DNA from: Actinomycetes bacterium
GTDB lineage: Bacteria; Actinomycetota; Thermoleophilia; Solirubrobacterales; Solirubrobacteraceae
NCBI GenBank assembly: GCA_021820105.1
Contig: JAKAED010000007.1
Span: 1 to 52,532, forward strand
Direction: 5' to 3'
DNA length: 52,532 nucleotides
The notes under the pieces were generated by a model. The model searched no databases. It was not told the DNA's origin and was given only the letters and a program-made list of their open reading frames with translations. The translations under genes were made by a program, and so were the position numbers. This document shows positions 23,438 through 31,216 of this stretch, piece by piece (within the stretch, counting starts at the first letter, position 1; each line of letters begins with the position of its first letter).

Positions 23438-24493
23438 CTAGATGCCCTGACCCTGGAGCAGCTCGTTGGTTGACGGATCCACCTCGGCATTGGGGTTATT
23501 GAGCAGGTGGTTGTTGCTCATCCAGGTGCCAAACGCGTTCCACTGGTCAGCCTGTTGCCAGCCCCAGACCTTGCCACCGGACGGGAACAGATAGGGCAGC
23601 GCAGTGCGCAGGGTGACCAGCTGCTGTCCGCGGCTCGAGGCCAGTGCGGGAACCGCCTTGATCAGGTTGTCAATGGCAGCGGGCGGATTGGCGCGTGCTG
23701 CGCGGTAGCCGCGAGCGACCGCCTGCACGAACCGCCGGATCAGCGGCGCGTTGTACACGATCGTGCCCTTCCGGACCACCACCACCAGCCCGTCGTAGGT
23801 GGGTGATCCGGGCCGGGCAAGCAGCTGCTGCAGACTCCCGGGCCAGAAGGTGGCGTCCGGCTGTGCGGGCGTTGTGGTGGTGGGCGTGGTGCTCGGGCCT
23901 GTTGTCGTCTGGCCGGGCTTGGTGGTCGTGGTGGTGGCTGTAGCCGCCGTCGTGGTGGCAGCCGTCGTGGTGGCAGCCGTCGTGGTGGCCGCCGTGGTGG
24001 TGGCCGCCGTGGTGGTGGTGCGGGTGATCGGGCGGCCTGTGCGGGTCGTCCTGGTGGTGTTGCTCGCCAGTCCGCTGCCACCAGATGGACCGCCCGGCGC
24101 CACCGGGATCGTGATTGCCGGCAGCGGGCTCTGGACGAGCGCCGCCACCGACACCACCGGCTGATTCTCGTTGCGGTGAAGCAGGACGCTGGGCTCGGAC
24201 GAGATGCCGATCAGCGCCTGGCCGTCGTGCACCATCGTGAGCGGATCCTGAGTTGAGCTGGGGGTGATCAGGCGCACATGCATGTCCGTCTGCGCGAAGT
24301 AACCGAGCGCCTGGGCCTCATAGATGCCGACGTAGAAGGCGTTCGGCGGCCCGGCCAGCACGACGGTCACACGATCAGCCGTGCCGGGAGCCGGCTGGAG
24401 GCGATTCTTGATCTCACCGCAGCCCGCGAGCGCCACGGCCGCAACGCCCGCCAGGATGGCGGGTAGCGTGCGTGATAGGCGTAGGCGTTTCAT
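23438..24493 (-). CDS. NMT1/THI5-type ABC transporter substrate-binding lipoprotein with Thr-rich replacement of one lobe
   Basis: A 351-residue lipoprotein: signal [20 protein letters not shown] then LAGC. Residues 40-135 match the N-lobe of NMT1/THI5-like binding proteins (VTVVLAGPPNAFYVGIYEAQALGYF). Residues 226-351 match the family C-terminal part (SPTYDGLVVVVRKGTI, FVQAVARGYRAARANP, a WGWQQADQWNAF motif and TNELLQGQGI). Between them, where the second lobe with a DLxGK motif is expected, there are about 85 residues of Thr, Ala and Pro (TTTAA repeats). The ligand is probably a thiamine precursor or similar small molecule if the protein still binds one. The start overlaps the permease stop by 4 nt (ATGA). 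Confidence 0.82.
   Translation of the reverse strand: MKRLRLSRTLPAILAGVAAVALAGCGEIKNRLQPAPGTADRVTVVLAGPPNAFYVGIYEAQALGYFAQTDMHVRLITPSSTQDPLTMVHDGQALIGISSEPSVLLHRNENQPVVSVAALVQSPLPAITIPVAPGGPSGGSGLASNTTRTTRTGRPITRTTTTAATTTAATTTAATTTAATTTAATATTTTTKPGQTTTGPSTTPTTTTPAQPDATFWPGSLQQLLARPGSPTYDGLVVVVRKGTIVYNAPLIRRFVQAVARGYRAARANPPAAIDNLIKAVPALASSRGQQLVTLRTALPYLFPSGGKVWGWQQADQWNAFGTWMSNNHLLNNPNAEVDPSTNELLQGQGI
23949..24017. repeat. 15-bp coding minisatellite in binding-protein gene
   Basis: Units GTCGTGGTGGCAGCC and close variants (GTCGTGGTGGCCGCC, GTGGTGGTGGCCGCC) run in register at 23949, 23964, 23979 and 23994, with a half unit after. On the minus strand they encode the TTTAA pentapeptides that form the core of the Thr-rich tract. 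Confidence 0.88.
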
Positions 24494-25494
24494 CGGATAT
24501 CAGATCTCATCTTCACTCGGTGGACCCAGGGCAATGCTCGACGCTCGGCCAGCGTGAGCAGCGCGAACAGCAGGATGGCGAAGGCTGCCAGAACAAACAC
24601 GGTGGCAAATGACTCGGCTGTCTCCAGATTCGCGATGGTCACGTTCATGAGATATCCGAGCCCCTGGTTTGCCCCGGACCATTCGGCAAAGACCGCGCCG
24701 ACCACCGAGAACACCGCCGCCAGTCTGACACCGGTGAAGAGTCCGGGCAGCGCGCCCGGGAGTTCGACTCGCCAAAAAGTCTGCCAGCGCCCGGCTCCGA
24801 AGGTGCGCATCAGTTTGACCATGTCAGGCTCGGCCGCATCCAGCCCCGACAGCGTCGTGACGACGATTGGGAAGAAACAGACCAGTGCAATCACCAGCAG
24901 CTTTGGTAGCAGGCCGAAGCCCAGCCACATCACCAGCACCGGTACCAGGATAAGGACCGGGATCGCCTGCGAGGCAACCAGCAGCGGGTAGAACGCTCTG
25001 CGGATCGGGACGAACAGGTGCAGCAACACCGCGGAAAGCAGGCCGACGCCGGTGGCCAGCGCCAGTCCCAGCAGCGTCTCGGCCGCGGTCGGCTTGAGGT
25101 TGTGCCAGAGCGCGCCGCGGTCGCTCACGAGCGCGCTCAGCACGGCGCTGGGGGAGGGGAGCACCAGGGAACTGACGTTGCTGACGGTCGCGTAGAGCTG
25201 CCAGATGCCAAGCAGGAACAGCAGCGCCAGCAGCGGTGGCAGCCACCGGATGAGCGCTGGTGACAGCCGGCTAGCGGACCGGCGGTCGGGTTCGTGATTG
25301 CTGACCGGTTCCGGGCGCGCGGTCTCGTGGGCCACAGACTCGTTGGCCGGAGACTCGTGGGCCACAGACTCGTGGGCCGGAGACTCGTTGGCCACAGACT
25401 CGTTGGCCAGAGACTCGTGGGCCAGAGACCGACGGGCCAAAGCCACACTCCGGTGGGCCTTTGGCCCACCGGCATCGCTCGCTGGCGGCCTCAA
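24490..25494 (-). CDS. ABC transporter permease (BPD_transp_1, SsuC/ThiX type) with pentapeptide-repeat N-terminus
   Basis: 334 residues from TTG 25494, which overlaps the ATPase stop as TTGA. The first about 70 residues hold a hydrophilic repeat region ([15 protein letters not shown] and similar). The rest is a six-helix binding-protein-dependent permease with the EAA-like loop [35 protein letters not shown]. Several in-frame GTG codons in the repeat could serve as later starts, so whether the repeat is translated is uncertain. The stop overlaps the binding-protein start by 4 nt. Relatives carry sulfonates, taurine or hydroxymethylpyrimidine; the substrate here is not determined. Confidence 0.88.
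   Translation of the reverse strand: MRPPASDAGGPKAHRSVALARRSLAHESLANESVANESPAHESVAHESPANESVAHETARPEPVSNHEPDRRSASRLSPALIRWLPPLLALLFLLGIWQLYATVSNVSSLVLPSPSAVLSALVSDRGALWHNLKPTAAETLLGLALATGVGLLSAVLLHLFVPIRRAFYPLLVASQAIPVLILVPVLVMWLGFGLLPKLLVIALVCFFPIVVTTLSGLDAAEPDMVKLMRTFGAGRWQTFWRVELPGALPGLFTGVRLAAVFSVVGAVFAEWSGANQGLGYLMNVTIANLETAESFATVFVLAAFAILLFALLTLAERRALPWVHRVKMRSDIR
25323..25442. repeat. 15-bp tandem repeat, eight copies, at permease N-terminus
   Basis: Eight in-register units from 25323 vary around ACTCGTGGGCCACAG; alternates are TTGG for TGGG and CCGGAG or CCAGAG for CCACAG. On the minus strand they give xA(H/N)ES pentapeptides. The last unit (25428-25442) is the most divergent. Some units carry GTG codons in the permease frame. 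Confidence 0.92.
25450..25472. promoter_or_regulatory. perfect 10-bp hairpin at the ATPase/permease junction
   Basis: CCGGTGGGCC (25450-25459) pairs with GGCCCACCGG (25463-25472) around TTT. On the transcript it falls 22-44 nt after the TTG used as the permease start and directly before the 15-bp repeats. It could reduce or delay translation of the permease, or mark an internal processing or termination point. Confidence 0.6.
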
Positions 25495-26213
25495 GCCATG
25501 ACCCCCAGTGCCTCCAGTGCCTGTGCTCGCAGCGCCACCACCGCCGCGTCGGCGCGGTGTCGCGGTCGGTTCCCCGGCACCGTGAGGTCCGCGATCACCC
25601 GACCGGGTCGTGGCGACAGCACCACCACGCGGTCTGCAAGCAGGACGGCCTCCTCCACGTCGTGCGTCACCAGCACGACCGTGCGCGGTTCCGCCGCCAG
25701 GATCCGCGCGAGCCAGGCCTGCATCTCTGCCCTGGTGAGCGCGTCCAGGGCGGCAAACGGCTCATCCAGCGCCAGCACCGGCTTACCCGCCAGCAGCGTG
25801 CGCAGGAACGCCACCCGCTGGCGCATCCCGCCGGAGAGCTCGTACGGGCGCGCGTGTTCAAATCCGCCCAGGCCCAGGCGTTCAAACCACGGGTCCACCT
25901 GGGCGCGTGCCTGAGCGCGGTTCAAGCCCTTCACGCGCAGGGCCAGCGCCGCGTTGTCAACGGCGTCCAGCCACGGCAACAGCAGGTCCCGCTGTGGCAT
26001 GAGCGCCGCCGGCGCGCTGCGGACAGCACCGGCATCCGGCTGTTGCAGTCCGCAGATCAGCTCCAGCAGCGTCGTCTTGCCGCAACCGCTGGCGCCCACC
26101 ACGGCAACCGTCTCACCATCCGCAACACTCAGTGAGAGCTCATGCAGGGCCCGCACAGGCTGAGCGCCTCGGCGCTCCGGGAACGTGCGGGAAACGCGCT
26201 CGATCTGGATCAA
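25491..26213 (-). CDS. ABC transporter ATPase (SsuB/TauB/ThiZ type)
   Basis: 240 residues from TTG 26213, which overlaps the VWA gene stop as TTGA and begins MIQIERVSRTFPERRG as expected for the family; a longer frame exists to 26273. Walker A is GASGCGKTT, the signature LSGGMRQRVAFLRTLL, Walker B VLALDEPFAALD, and the H-loop VLVTHD. It energises the NMT1-type importer encoded by the next two genes, with which it overlaps in the same TTGA style. Confidence 0.93.
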   Translation of the reverse strand: MIQIERVSRTFPERRGAQPVRALHELSLSVADGETVAVVGASGCGKTTLLELICGLQQPDAGAVRSAPAALMPQRDLLLPWLDAVDNAALALRVKGLNRAQARAQVDPWFERLGLGGFEHARPYELSGGMRQRVAFLRTLLAGKPVLALDEPFAALDALTRAEMQAWLARILAAEPRTVVLVTHDVEEAVLLADRVVVLSPRPGRVIADLTVPGNRPRHRADAAVVALRAQALEALGVMA

Positions 26214-27574
26214 CTCGCCGTGGGCCTCGTGAGCGCCTTGACAAACTCCTCGAGCTGGTCGGTGCGCCAGCACTCAAACGCACGACAGTGCTGCTCGTAC
26301 GCCGCAATCACGCTGTCCCCATAGTTCCAGTAGAGCCGCGGCTCTGGATTGAGCCAGAATGTGCGCCCGGCCTTGGCCGTGATCGCCGCGAACAGGTCCT
26401 CCCGCGGCGGGCGTCCATTGGTACGGGCGTCGCCCAGCACGATCACCGTCGCCCGCGGGTGCAGTTCGTCCTCGATCTCCGCCAGAAACTCACTCCACAC
26501 GCGTCCGTAGTCGGTATAGCCGGAGACGTCGGCGACACCGGCGTCACGCGAGATGGCGGCTGCGGCGGAGCGGAAGTCCCGCTCCCGCTGGAACACCTCT
26601 GTCACCTCAGAGATGCGCTCGATGAAGACGAACGACCGCTGCTTGCGGAACACGTCGTGCAGCGCGTGCAGGATGCTCAGGAAGAAGGTGCTGGCGCTGG
26701 TGACGGACGTGGAGACATCGCACAGAACGAACAGCTCCGGGCGTCGTGGTCGCCGCGGCCGGTACTTCAGCTCCACCGGCACACCGCCGGTCTGCAGGGA
26801 GGCTCGCATGGTCGCTCGGACGTCCACATGGGCGTGGCGGCTGTGGCCACGGAGCTCATGTCCCTGCGACGCGAGCCGGCGGCGCAGCTGCGCCACCACG
26901 CGGTGGACCGCGGCCAGATCCTGGACCGGGCCGCCCGGCAGCGATCGATCAAGGTCAGTCAGTGCTCGCTTGGGCGGCAGTGAGCGGTTGCGTTCGATCT
27001 GATTCCGTTCGAGTTCGCGCCGCAGCGCCTGCTCGAACCGGCGCAACTGGTCGCGGTCAATGCCGTCATGGCGTGGGTCGTCAAGCGGCAGATCGGGCTG
27101 CGGCTCGGTCCGGAGACCAAGCGCCCGGCGAATCCGCTGCACGTCCACTCCGAGCACGCCCGAGCCCTGAGCTTTGCCAAAGGCCGCGATTGCCAGCCTC
27201 GCGAGGTCTCGTAGGTCGGACTCGCCACCCTCCTCGAGCGCGCGCGCGATCTGGCGGCGCAGCTCATCCAGGTCGACCTCGTCACCGCTGACGCGGCTCT
27301 GAGGCTCCGAAACGTCCAGGCGCACCGCCTGCAGCTCGGAGGCGCGGAAGAAGAAGCGCTCAAACACCAGATCAAAGCGCCGCCTGTCCTCAGGGGACTT
27401 GGCGATGGTCGCCGCAAGCGTCTCGCGAAACTGACTGGGTGAGGCCCAGTTGACCAGCTCAAGTGCGCTGAACGCGTCCAGCAGCTCAGAGGTACCCACA
27501 GCCATGCCCTCAGAGCGCAGATCCTCTGCGAAGGCGACCAGCTGCCCGTCAAACTCAAGCTCCTCGGTGGACAC
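26210..27574 (-). CDS. VWA domain protein, CoxE-like
   Basis: 454 residues from GTG 27574, chosen for AGGGGA 6 nt upstream. The N-terminal part is helical and acidic. The C-terminal half is a von Willebrand A domain with an intact MIDAS (CDVSTSVTSAS, later GYTDYG) and the ending common in CoxE-type proteins (WLNPEPRLYWNYGDS). Such proteins pair with MoxR ATPases as metal-dependent chaperones, for instance in CO dehydrogenase maturation. It lies 22 nt after the MoxR gene and overlaps the importer ATPase gene by 4 nt. No CO dehydrogenase genes are in the window. Confidence 0.88.
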   Translation of the reverse strand: MSTEELEFDGQLVAFAEDLRSEGMAVGTSELLDAFSALELVNWASPSQFRETLAATIAKSPEDRRRFDLVFERFFFRASELQAVRLDVSEPQSRVSGDEVDLDELRRQIARALEEGGESDLRDLARLAIAAFGKAQGSGVLGVDVQRIRRALGLRTEPQPDLPLDDPRHDGIDRDQLRRFEQALRRELERNQIERNRSLPPKRALTDLDRSLPGGPVQDLAAVHRVVAQLRRRLASQGHELRGHSRHAHVDVRATMRASLQTGGVPVELKYRPRRPRRPELFVLCDVSTSVTSASTFFLSILHALHDVFRKQRSFVFIERISEVTEVFQRERDFRSAAAAISRDAGVADVSGYTDYGRVWSEFLAEIEDELHPRATVIVLGDARTNGRPPREDLFAAITAKAGRTFWLNPEPRLYWNYGDSVIAAYEQHCRAFECWRTDQLEEFVKALTRPTAS

Positions 27575-27596
27575 GTGCGGTCCCCTGCTCGCCTGG

Positions 27597-28481
27597 CTAG
27601 GCGGCTTGGGCGGGTTCCAGCCTGACGCCGACCCGCTCGGCAACCGTGTCCAGGTCCGTCCGGTGTTTGACGATCACGCTCATGGTCTCGCGGAAGACGG
27701 TCTGATCGATCTGGGTTGCGCCCAGCAGCAGCAGCGCGCGCGCCCAGTCAATTGACTCCGCGATACTCGGCGGCTTCTTCAGATCCAGCTCGCGCACCAG
27801 CTGCACAACCTCCACAAGCTTGCGGGCAACGGTCTCCGGTAGTTCCGGGGAGTGCATGCGCACGATCTCTAGTTCGTGCTCCGGGTCGGGATAGTCCAGC
27901 CACAGGTAGAGGCAGCGGCGCTTCAGGGCCTCCGTCAGCTCGCGGCTGTTGTTGGATGTCAGCAGCACAACTGGGTGGGTTCGAGCCTCCACGCGCCCCA
28001 GCTCAGGGATCGTGATCTGAAAGTCGGACAGCAGCTCCAGCAGCATCGCCTCAAACTCCTGGTCGGTCTTGTCGATCTCATCGATCAGCAACACGACCGG
28101 TTCGGGGGAGGCGATGGCCGTCAGCAGCGGGCGTGCGAGCAGGAACTGCTCGCCAAAGATGTCGTCCTGCACCGCATCCCAGCCGGTGTCGCCCGATTCG
28201 GTCTGGATGCGCAGCAGCTGCTTGCGGTAGTTCCACTCATACAGCGCCTTGGCCTCGTCCAGGCCCTCATAGCACTGCAATCGCACCAACTCGCGGCCCA
28301 GGTACTTGGCCAGCGCCTTGGCCAGTTCGGTCTTGCCCACACCGGCCGGTCCCTCCACCAGCACCGGCTTGCCCAGTTTGGCGGCCAGAAACGAGACCAG
28401 CGCTGTGGAGTCGCCCGGCAGGTAGCCGACGCCGCGCAGGCCAGCAGCAACCTCCTCAACGGAGTTGGGATCGGTGCTCAT
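27597..28481 (-). CDS. MoxR-type AAA+ ATPase (CoxD-like)
   Basis: A 294-residue AAA+ ATPase. Walker A is GPAGVGKT at 44-51, Walker B is VLLIDEIDK, and sensor 1 is VVLLTSNNSREL. The arrangement and the RLQCYEGLDEAKALYEWNYRKQL motif are typical of the CoxD/NorQ branch of MoxR proteins, which remodel partner complexes together with a VWA protein. It is the first gene of the leftward run MoxR-VWA-ATPase-permease-binding protein. The start is ATG 28481. Confidence 0.93.
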   Translation of the reverse strand: MSTDPNSVEEVAAGLRGVGYLPGDSTALVSFLAAKLGKPVLVEGPAGVGKTELAKALAKYLGRELVRLQCYEGLDEAKALYEWNYRKQLLRIQTESGDTGWDAVQDDIFGEQFLLARPLLTAIASPEPVVLLIDEIDKTDQEFEAMLLELLSDFQITIPELGRVEARTHPVVLLTSNNSRELTEALKRRCLYLWLDYPDPEHELEIVRMHSPELPETVARKLVEVVQLVRELDLKKPPSIAESIDWARALLLLGATQIDQTVFRETMSVIVKHRTDLDTVAERVGVRLEPAQAA

Positions 28482-28505
28482 GCCGCAAATATAGGGACGG
28501 ATCGA

Positions 28506-30791
28506 TCACGCCCGCAGCATCGGGCCGCCGCTTGCCTCCCCGGCGAGACGCTGGTTTCGCAGCATCGCCTCGACCTCGTGAGCGCGCAGCGGGTGTGCCA
28601 GCAGGAACCCCTGGCCCAGCTCGCAGTCCGCCGCTCGCAACTGTTCGAGCTGGCGCTCATCCTCGATGCCCTCACCAAGGGTCGTGATCTTGAGGGTCCT
28701 TCCCAGGGCGACCAGTGTGTTCACAAAGGCGGAGGCATCCTCAGATTCACCGAGGCCGCTGATGAAGGTGCGGTCGATCTTGAGCGTGTCGACGGGGAAG
28801 GCGCGCAGGTAGGAGAGCGAGCTGTAGCCGGTCCCGAAGTCGTCGATCGCGATCCGCACACCCAGCTGCTTGAGCTCGTGCAGGCGCTGCGCAGCGGCTT
28901 CGGGCCGGCGCATCAGCGACGTCTCCGTGAGCTCGAGCGTCAACGCTGAAGGATCCAGACCCGTGCGGCTCAGGACCTCGCGCACCTCAGCCACGAAGCC
29001 CTCCTCATCCAGCTGGGTGCCTGAGACGTTGATGGCCATTGTCAGCTCGAGCCCCTGGGCGCGCCAGGCGGCCGCCTGAGCACAGGCCTCAGCCGCCACC
29101 CAGTGACCGATCTCAAGGATCAGACCGCTGTTCTCGGCGATGGGAATGAACACGTCGGGCGGGATCAGGCCTCGCGTCGGATGTTCCCACCGCGCCAGCG
29201 CCTCCACACCCCCGATCCGGCGGTCATCCAGGCGGAAGGTGGGCTGATACACCAGGAACAGCTCACCGTTTGCGAGCGCCTGCTTGAGGTCGAGCTCAAG
29301 CGCGTGCCGGTCTGCGATGGCGCTCTGCATGCTCTCCTCAAACAGGGCGAAGCGATTCTTGCCGCTCTGCTTGGCGGCGTAGAGCGCCAGATCCGCCTCA
29401 CGCAGCAGTTCCTGTGTGGTTCCTCCAGGCTTGCCGATCGCAATGCCGATGCTGGCGGTCAGGCGGATGTCAATCCCCTGATCGAGCTTGACCGGCTCGC
29501 TCAGCAGACCGAGGATGCGGTCGGCGACCTGCTCGGGTGCTGGGCGCTGAGCCCCCGGTTCAAGCAGCACCACGAACTCATCCCCGCCGATCCGTCCGAC
29601 CGTGTCAACCTCCCGCACCAACTGCTTCACACGTGTTGCAACCGCACGCAGCAGCTCATCGCCCGCGCCGTGGCCGAACGTGTCGTTGACGGTCTTGAAG
29701 CCGTCCACGTCGATGAACATGAGCGCGGCCGGCGGCGCGCCGCGAGCCGAGCGAGCCAGCGCCTGCTTGATGCGATCGGTGACCAGCGCGCGGTTTGGCA
29801 GCCCGGTCAGCGCATCGTGCATGGCGCGGAAGGCCAACTCGCCGGTCTTCTCTGAAACCAGGCGCATCGCTCGCGCGCGGCCGGTGCCCAACAGGAACAT
29901 AATCAGCGCGAGCAGCACTGAGAGCGCGCTGCCGCCGGCCAGGATGCGCGCGGCGGCAGCGTTGGCGAAGATCGAACCGCTCTGCAGCGGGCCCGAGATG
30001 ACCTCCGTGAGGCCCTGGTTGAGCGTCAGCTGAACGGACTGCCCCTGCACCGGCGGGCCGGCCGCGAAGTACAGGCGGTCGTGGTTGACGGTGATGAGCT
30101 CAAGCCGTATGCCCGGGATCCCGGTGAGCGCGTTGCGCAGCAGAACCTGCGGATAGAGCGCCACAGCAGCGGCGCCCACCATGTCGTGCTTTGCTTCGGC
30201 CAGGGTCTGCGGCAGCTGGTCAACTCGCCTGTAGACGGGGCTCTCCTCGCCGATGAAGCGGACCCCGGCAACTCTGGACCCAAACGCCTTGATGCCGCTC
30301 CCGACCGTTGTCGGCGCCAGTGTTCTGAGGGTCGAGCAGACGGTGTCTGCTCCAATCGCGTTCAGCTGGACAGTCCAGGCTGGTCCCACGAAGGTGGTGT
30401 GAGGGCAGCCGGCATGGTTGCGGGACAGCCGTATGTCAGCCAGCGCGATCAGCTGTGGGTAGCGCTGGAGCGCGCGGATATCTCGCGCCCAGCGGTGCAG
30501 AGCGGCGGGAGAGTCGGCCGGGTGCTCATGCATGAACGCCACCAGCGCAACGAGCAGATCGGTCTGGTGCTGCACCTCAAGCGCCACGTTGGCGGCAACC
30601 CTGGTGGCGCTCATGTGGAAGAGCTCGCGGGACTGCTGTACCGCGCTTTCAGCCGTCTGACGGGCCGCCACCAGCGACCCGGCAATACCGGCGAGCGCCA
30701 CAAGCACGGCCAGCAGCGCCCAGCGTCTGAGCACCCGCCCGATGGCAGGCGCACCTTCCTCCGGGCGTGCACTTGGCGGCTGTGAGGGCAT
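28506..30791 (-). CDS. membrane GGDEF-EAL protein (c-di-GMP cyclase/phosphodiesterase)
   Basis: 761 residues from ATG 30791 (a GTG two codons earlier is possible). The N-terminal region has two membrane helices (about 25-45 and 280-305) bracketing an extracytoplasmic sensory domain with Cys residues. The GGDEF motif is intact at 402-406 in a diguanylate cyclase domain, and EAL is intact at 530-532 in a phosphodiesterase domain with DDFGTGYSSLSYLR and KIDRTFI. Both activities are therefore possible, although composite proteins often use only one. It follows the MoxR gene on the same strand but upstream in transcription, with a 24-nt gap, so it may drive or share that operon. Confidence 0.94.
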   Translation of the reverse strand: MPSQPPSARPEEGAPAIGRVLRRWALLAVLVALAGIAGSLVAARQTAESAVQQSRELFHMSATRVAANVALEVQHQTDLLVALVAFMHEHPADSPAALHRWARDIRALQRYPQLIALADIRLSRNHAGCPHTTFVGPAWTVQLNAIGADTVCSTLRTLAPTTVGSGIKAFGSRVAGVRFIGEESPVYRRVDQLPQTLAEAKHDMVGAAAVALYPQVLLRNALTGIPGIRLELITVNHDRLYFAAGPPVQGQSVQLTLNQGLTEVISGPLQSGSIFANAAAARILAGGSALSVLLALIMFLLGTGRARAMRLVSEKTGELAFRAMHDALTGLPNRALVTDRIKQALARSARGAPPAALMFIDVDGFKTVNDTFGHGAGDELLRAVATRVKQLVREVDTVGRIGGDEFVVLLEPGAQRPAPEQVADRILGLLSEPVKLDQGIDIRLTASIGIAIGKPGGTTQELLREADLALYAAKQSGKNRFALFEESMQSAIADRHALELDLKQALANGELFLVYQPTFRLDDRRIGGVEALARWEHPTRGLIPPDVFIPIAENSGLILEIGHWVAAEACAQAAAWRAQGLELTMAINVSGTQLDEEGFVAEVREVLSRTGLDPSALTLELTETSLMRRPEAAAQRLHELKQLGVRIAIDDFGTGYSSLSYLRAFPVDTLKIDRTFISGLGESEDASAFVNTLVALGRTLKITTLGEGIEDERQLEQLRAADCELGQGFLLAHPLRAHEVEAMLRNQRLAGEASGGPMLRA

Positions 30792-30877
30792 TCCCACACC
30801 CTGATAATCGGCAGCGGTGCCCGAATATGGGAAGTCCGCGCGCGATCGGCGCCATCCTTGGCGCTGACGCCGTCGCC

Positions 30878-31216
30878 CTAGAGGATCGGAATGTCATGCA
30901 CTTCGGCTGCGGCAGCCGGTTGCCTGCCGAGCCGTTCGACGCACCAATCGAGCAGTGCTCGCAGTGCCTCCAGCAGCTGGCGAACGGCCTCCACCAGACG
31001 GTCGCGAACCTCGGCCGGGACGAGCATCAGAAGCTGCTCGATCAGGGCTGCGAGCGCGTCAGCGTCCTGGTCCTCAGGAAGTTCCGGAGGCACCTCCCAG
31101 CCACCCGGAGGCACCTCCCAGCCACCCGGTGGCGCCGCGTCTTCAACGGAGGATTCGCCGTCGGTTGGAGGGACCGAACCCACCGGCGGCAGCGCGTCCT
31201 CATGCTCAGCTGGCAC
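30878..31216 (-). CDS. small acidic protein with leucine-rich helix, unknown function
   Basis: 112 residues from GTG 31216. The first 55 are acidic and proline-rich and include a doubled PPGGWEV segment. The remaining part is an amphipathic leucine-rich helix region (ADALAALIEQLLMLVPAEVRDRLVEAV) with one Cys, ending in an Ala-rich tail. No family is recognised. The start lies 11 nt inside the upstream ArsA-like gene, so the two are translated together and the product may be a partner of that ATPase. Confidence 0.6.
   Translation of the reverse strand: MPAEHEDALPPVGSVPPTDGESSVEDAAPPGGWEVPPGGWEVPPELPEDQDADALAALIEQLLMLVPAEVRDRLVEAVRQLLEALRALLDWCVERLGRQPAAAAEVHDIPIL
31085..31126. repeat. 21-bp coding duplication
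   Basis: CGGAGGCACCTCCCAGCCACC occurs exactly twice, at 31085-31105 and 31106-31126. It doubles a seven-residue PPGGWEV-type unit in the small acidic protein. Confidence 0.95.

Noticed and set aside
26210-28481. CO dehydrogenase maturation locus
   Set aside because: CoxD/CoxE-like genes are present but no coxSML or other CO dehydrogenase gene is in the window.
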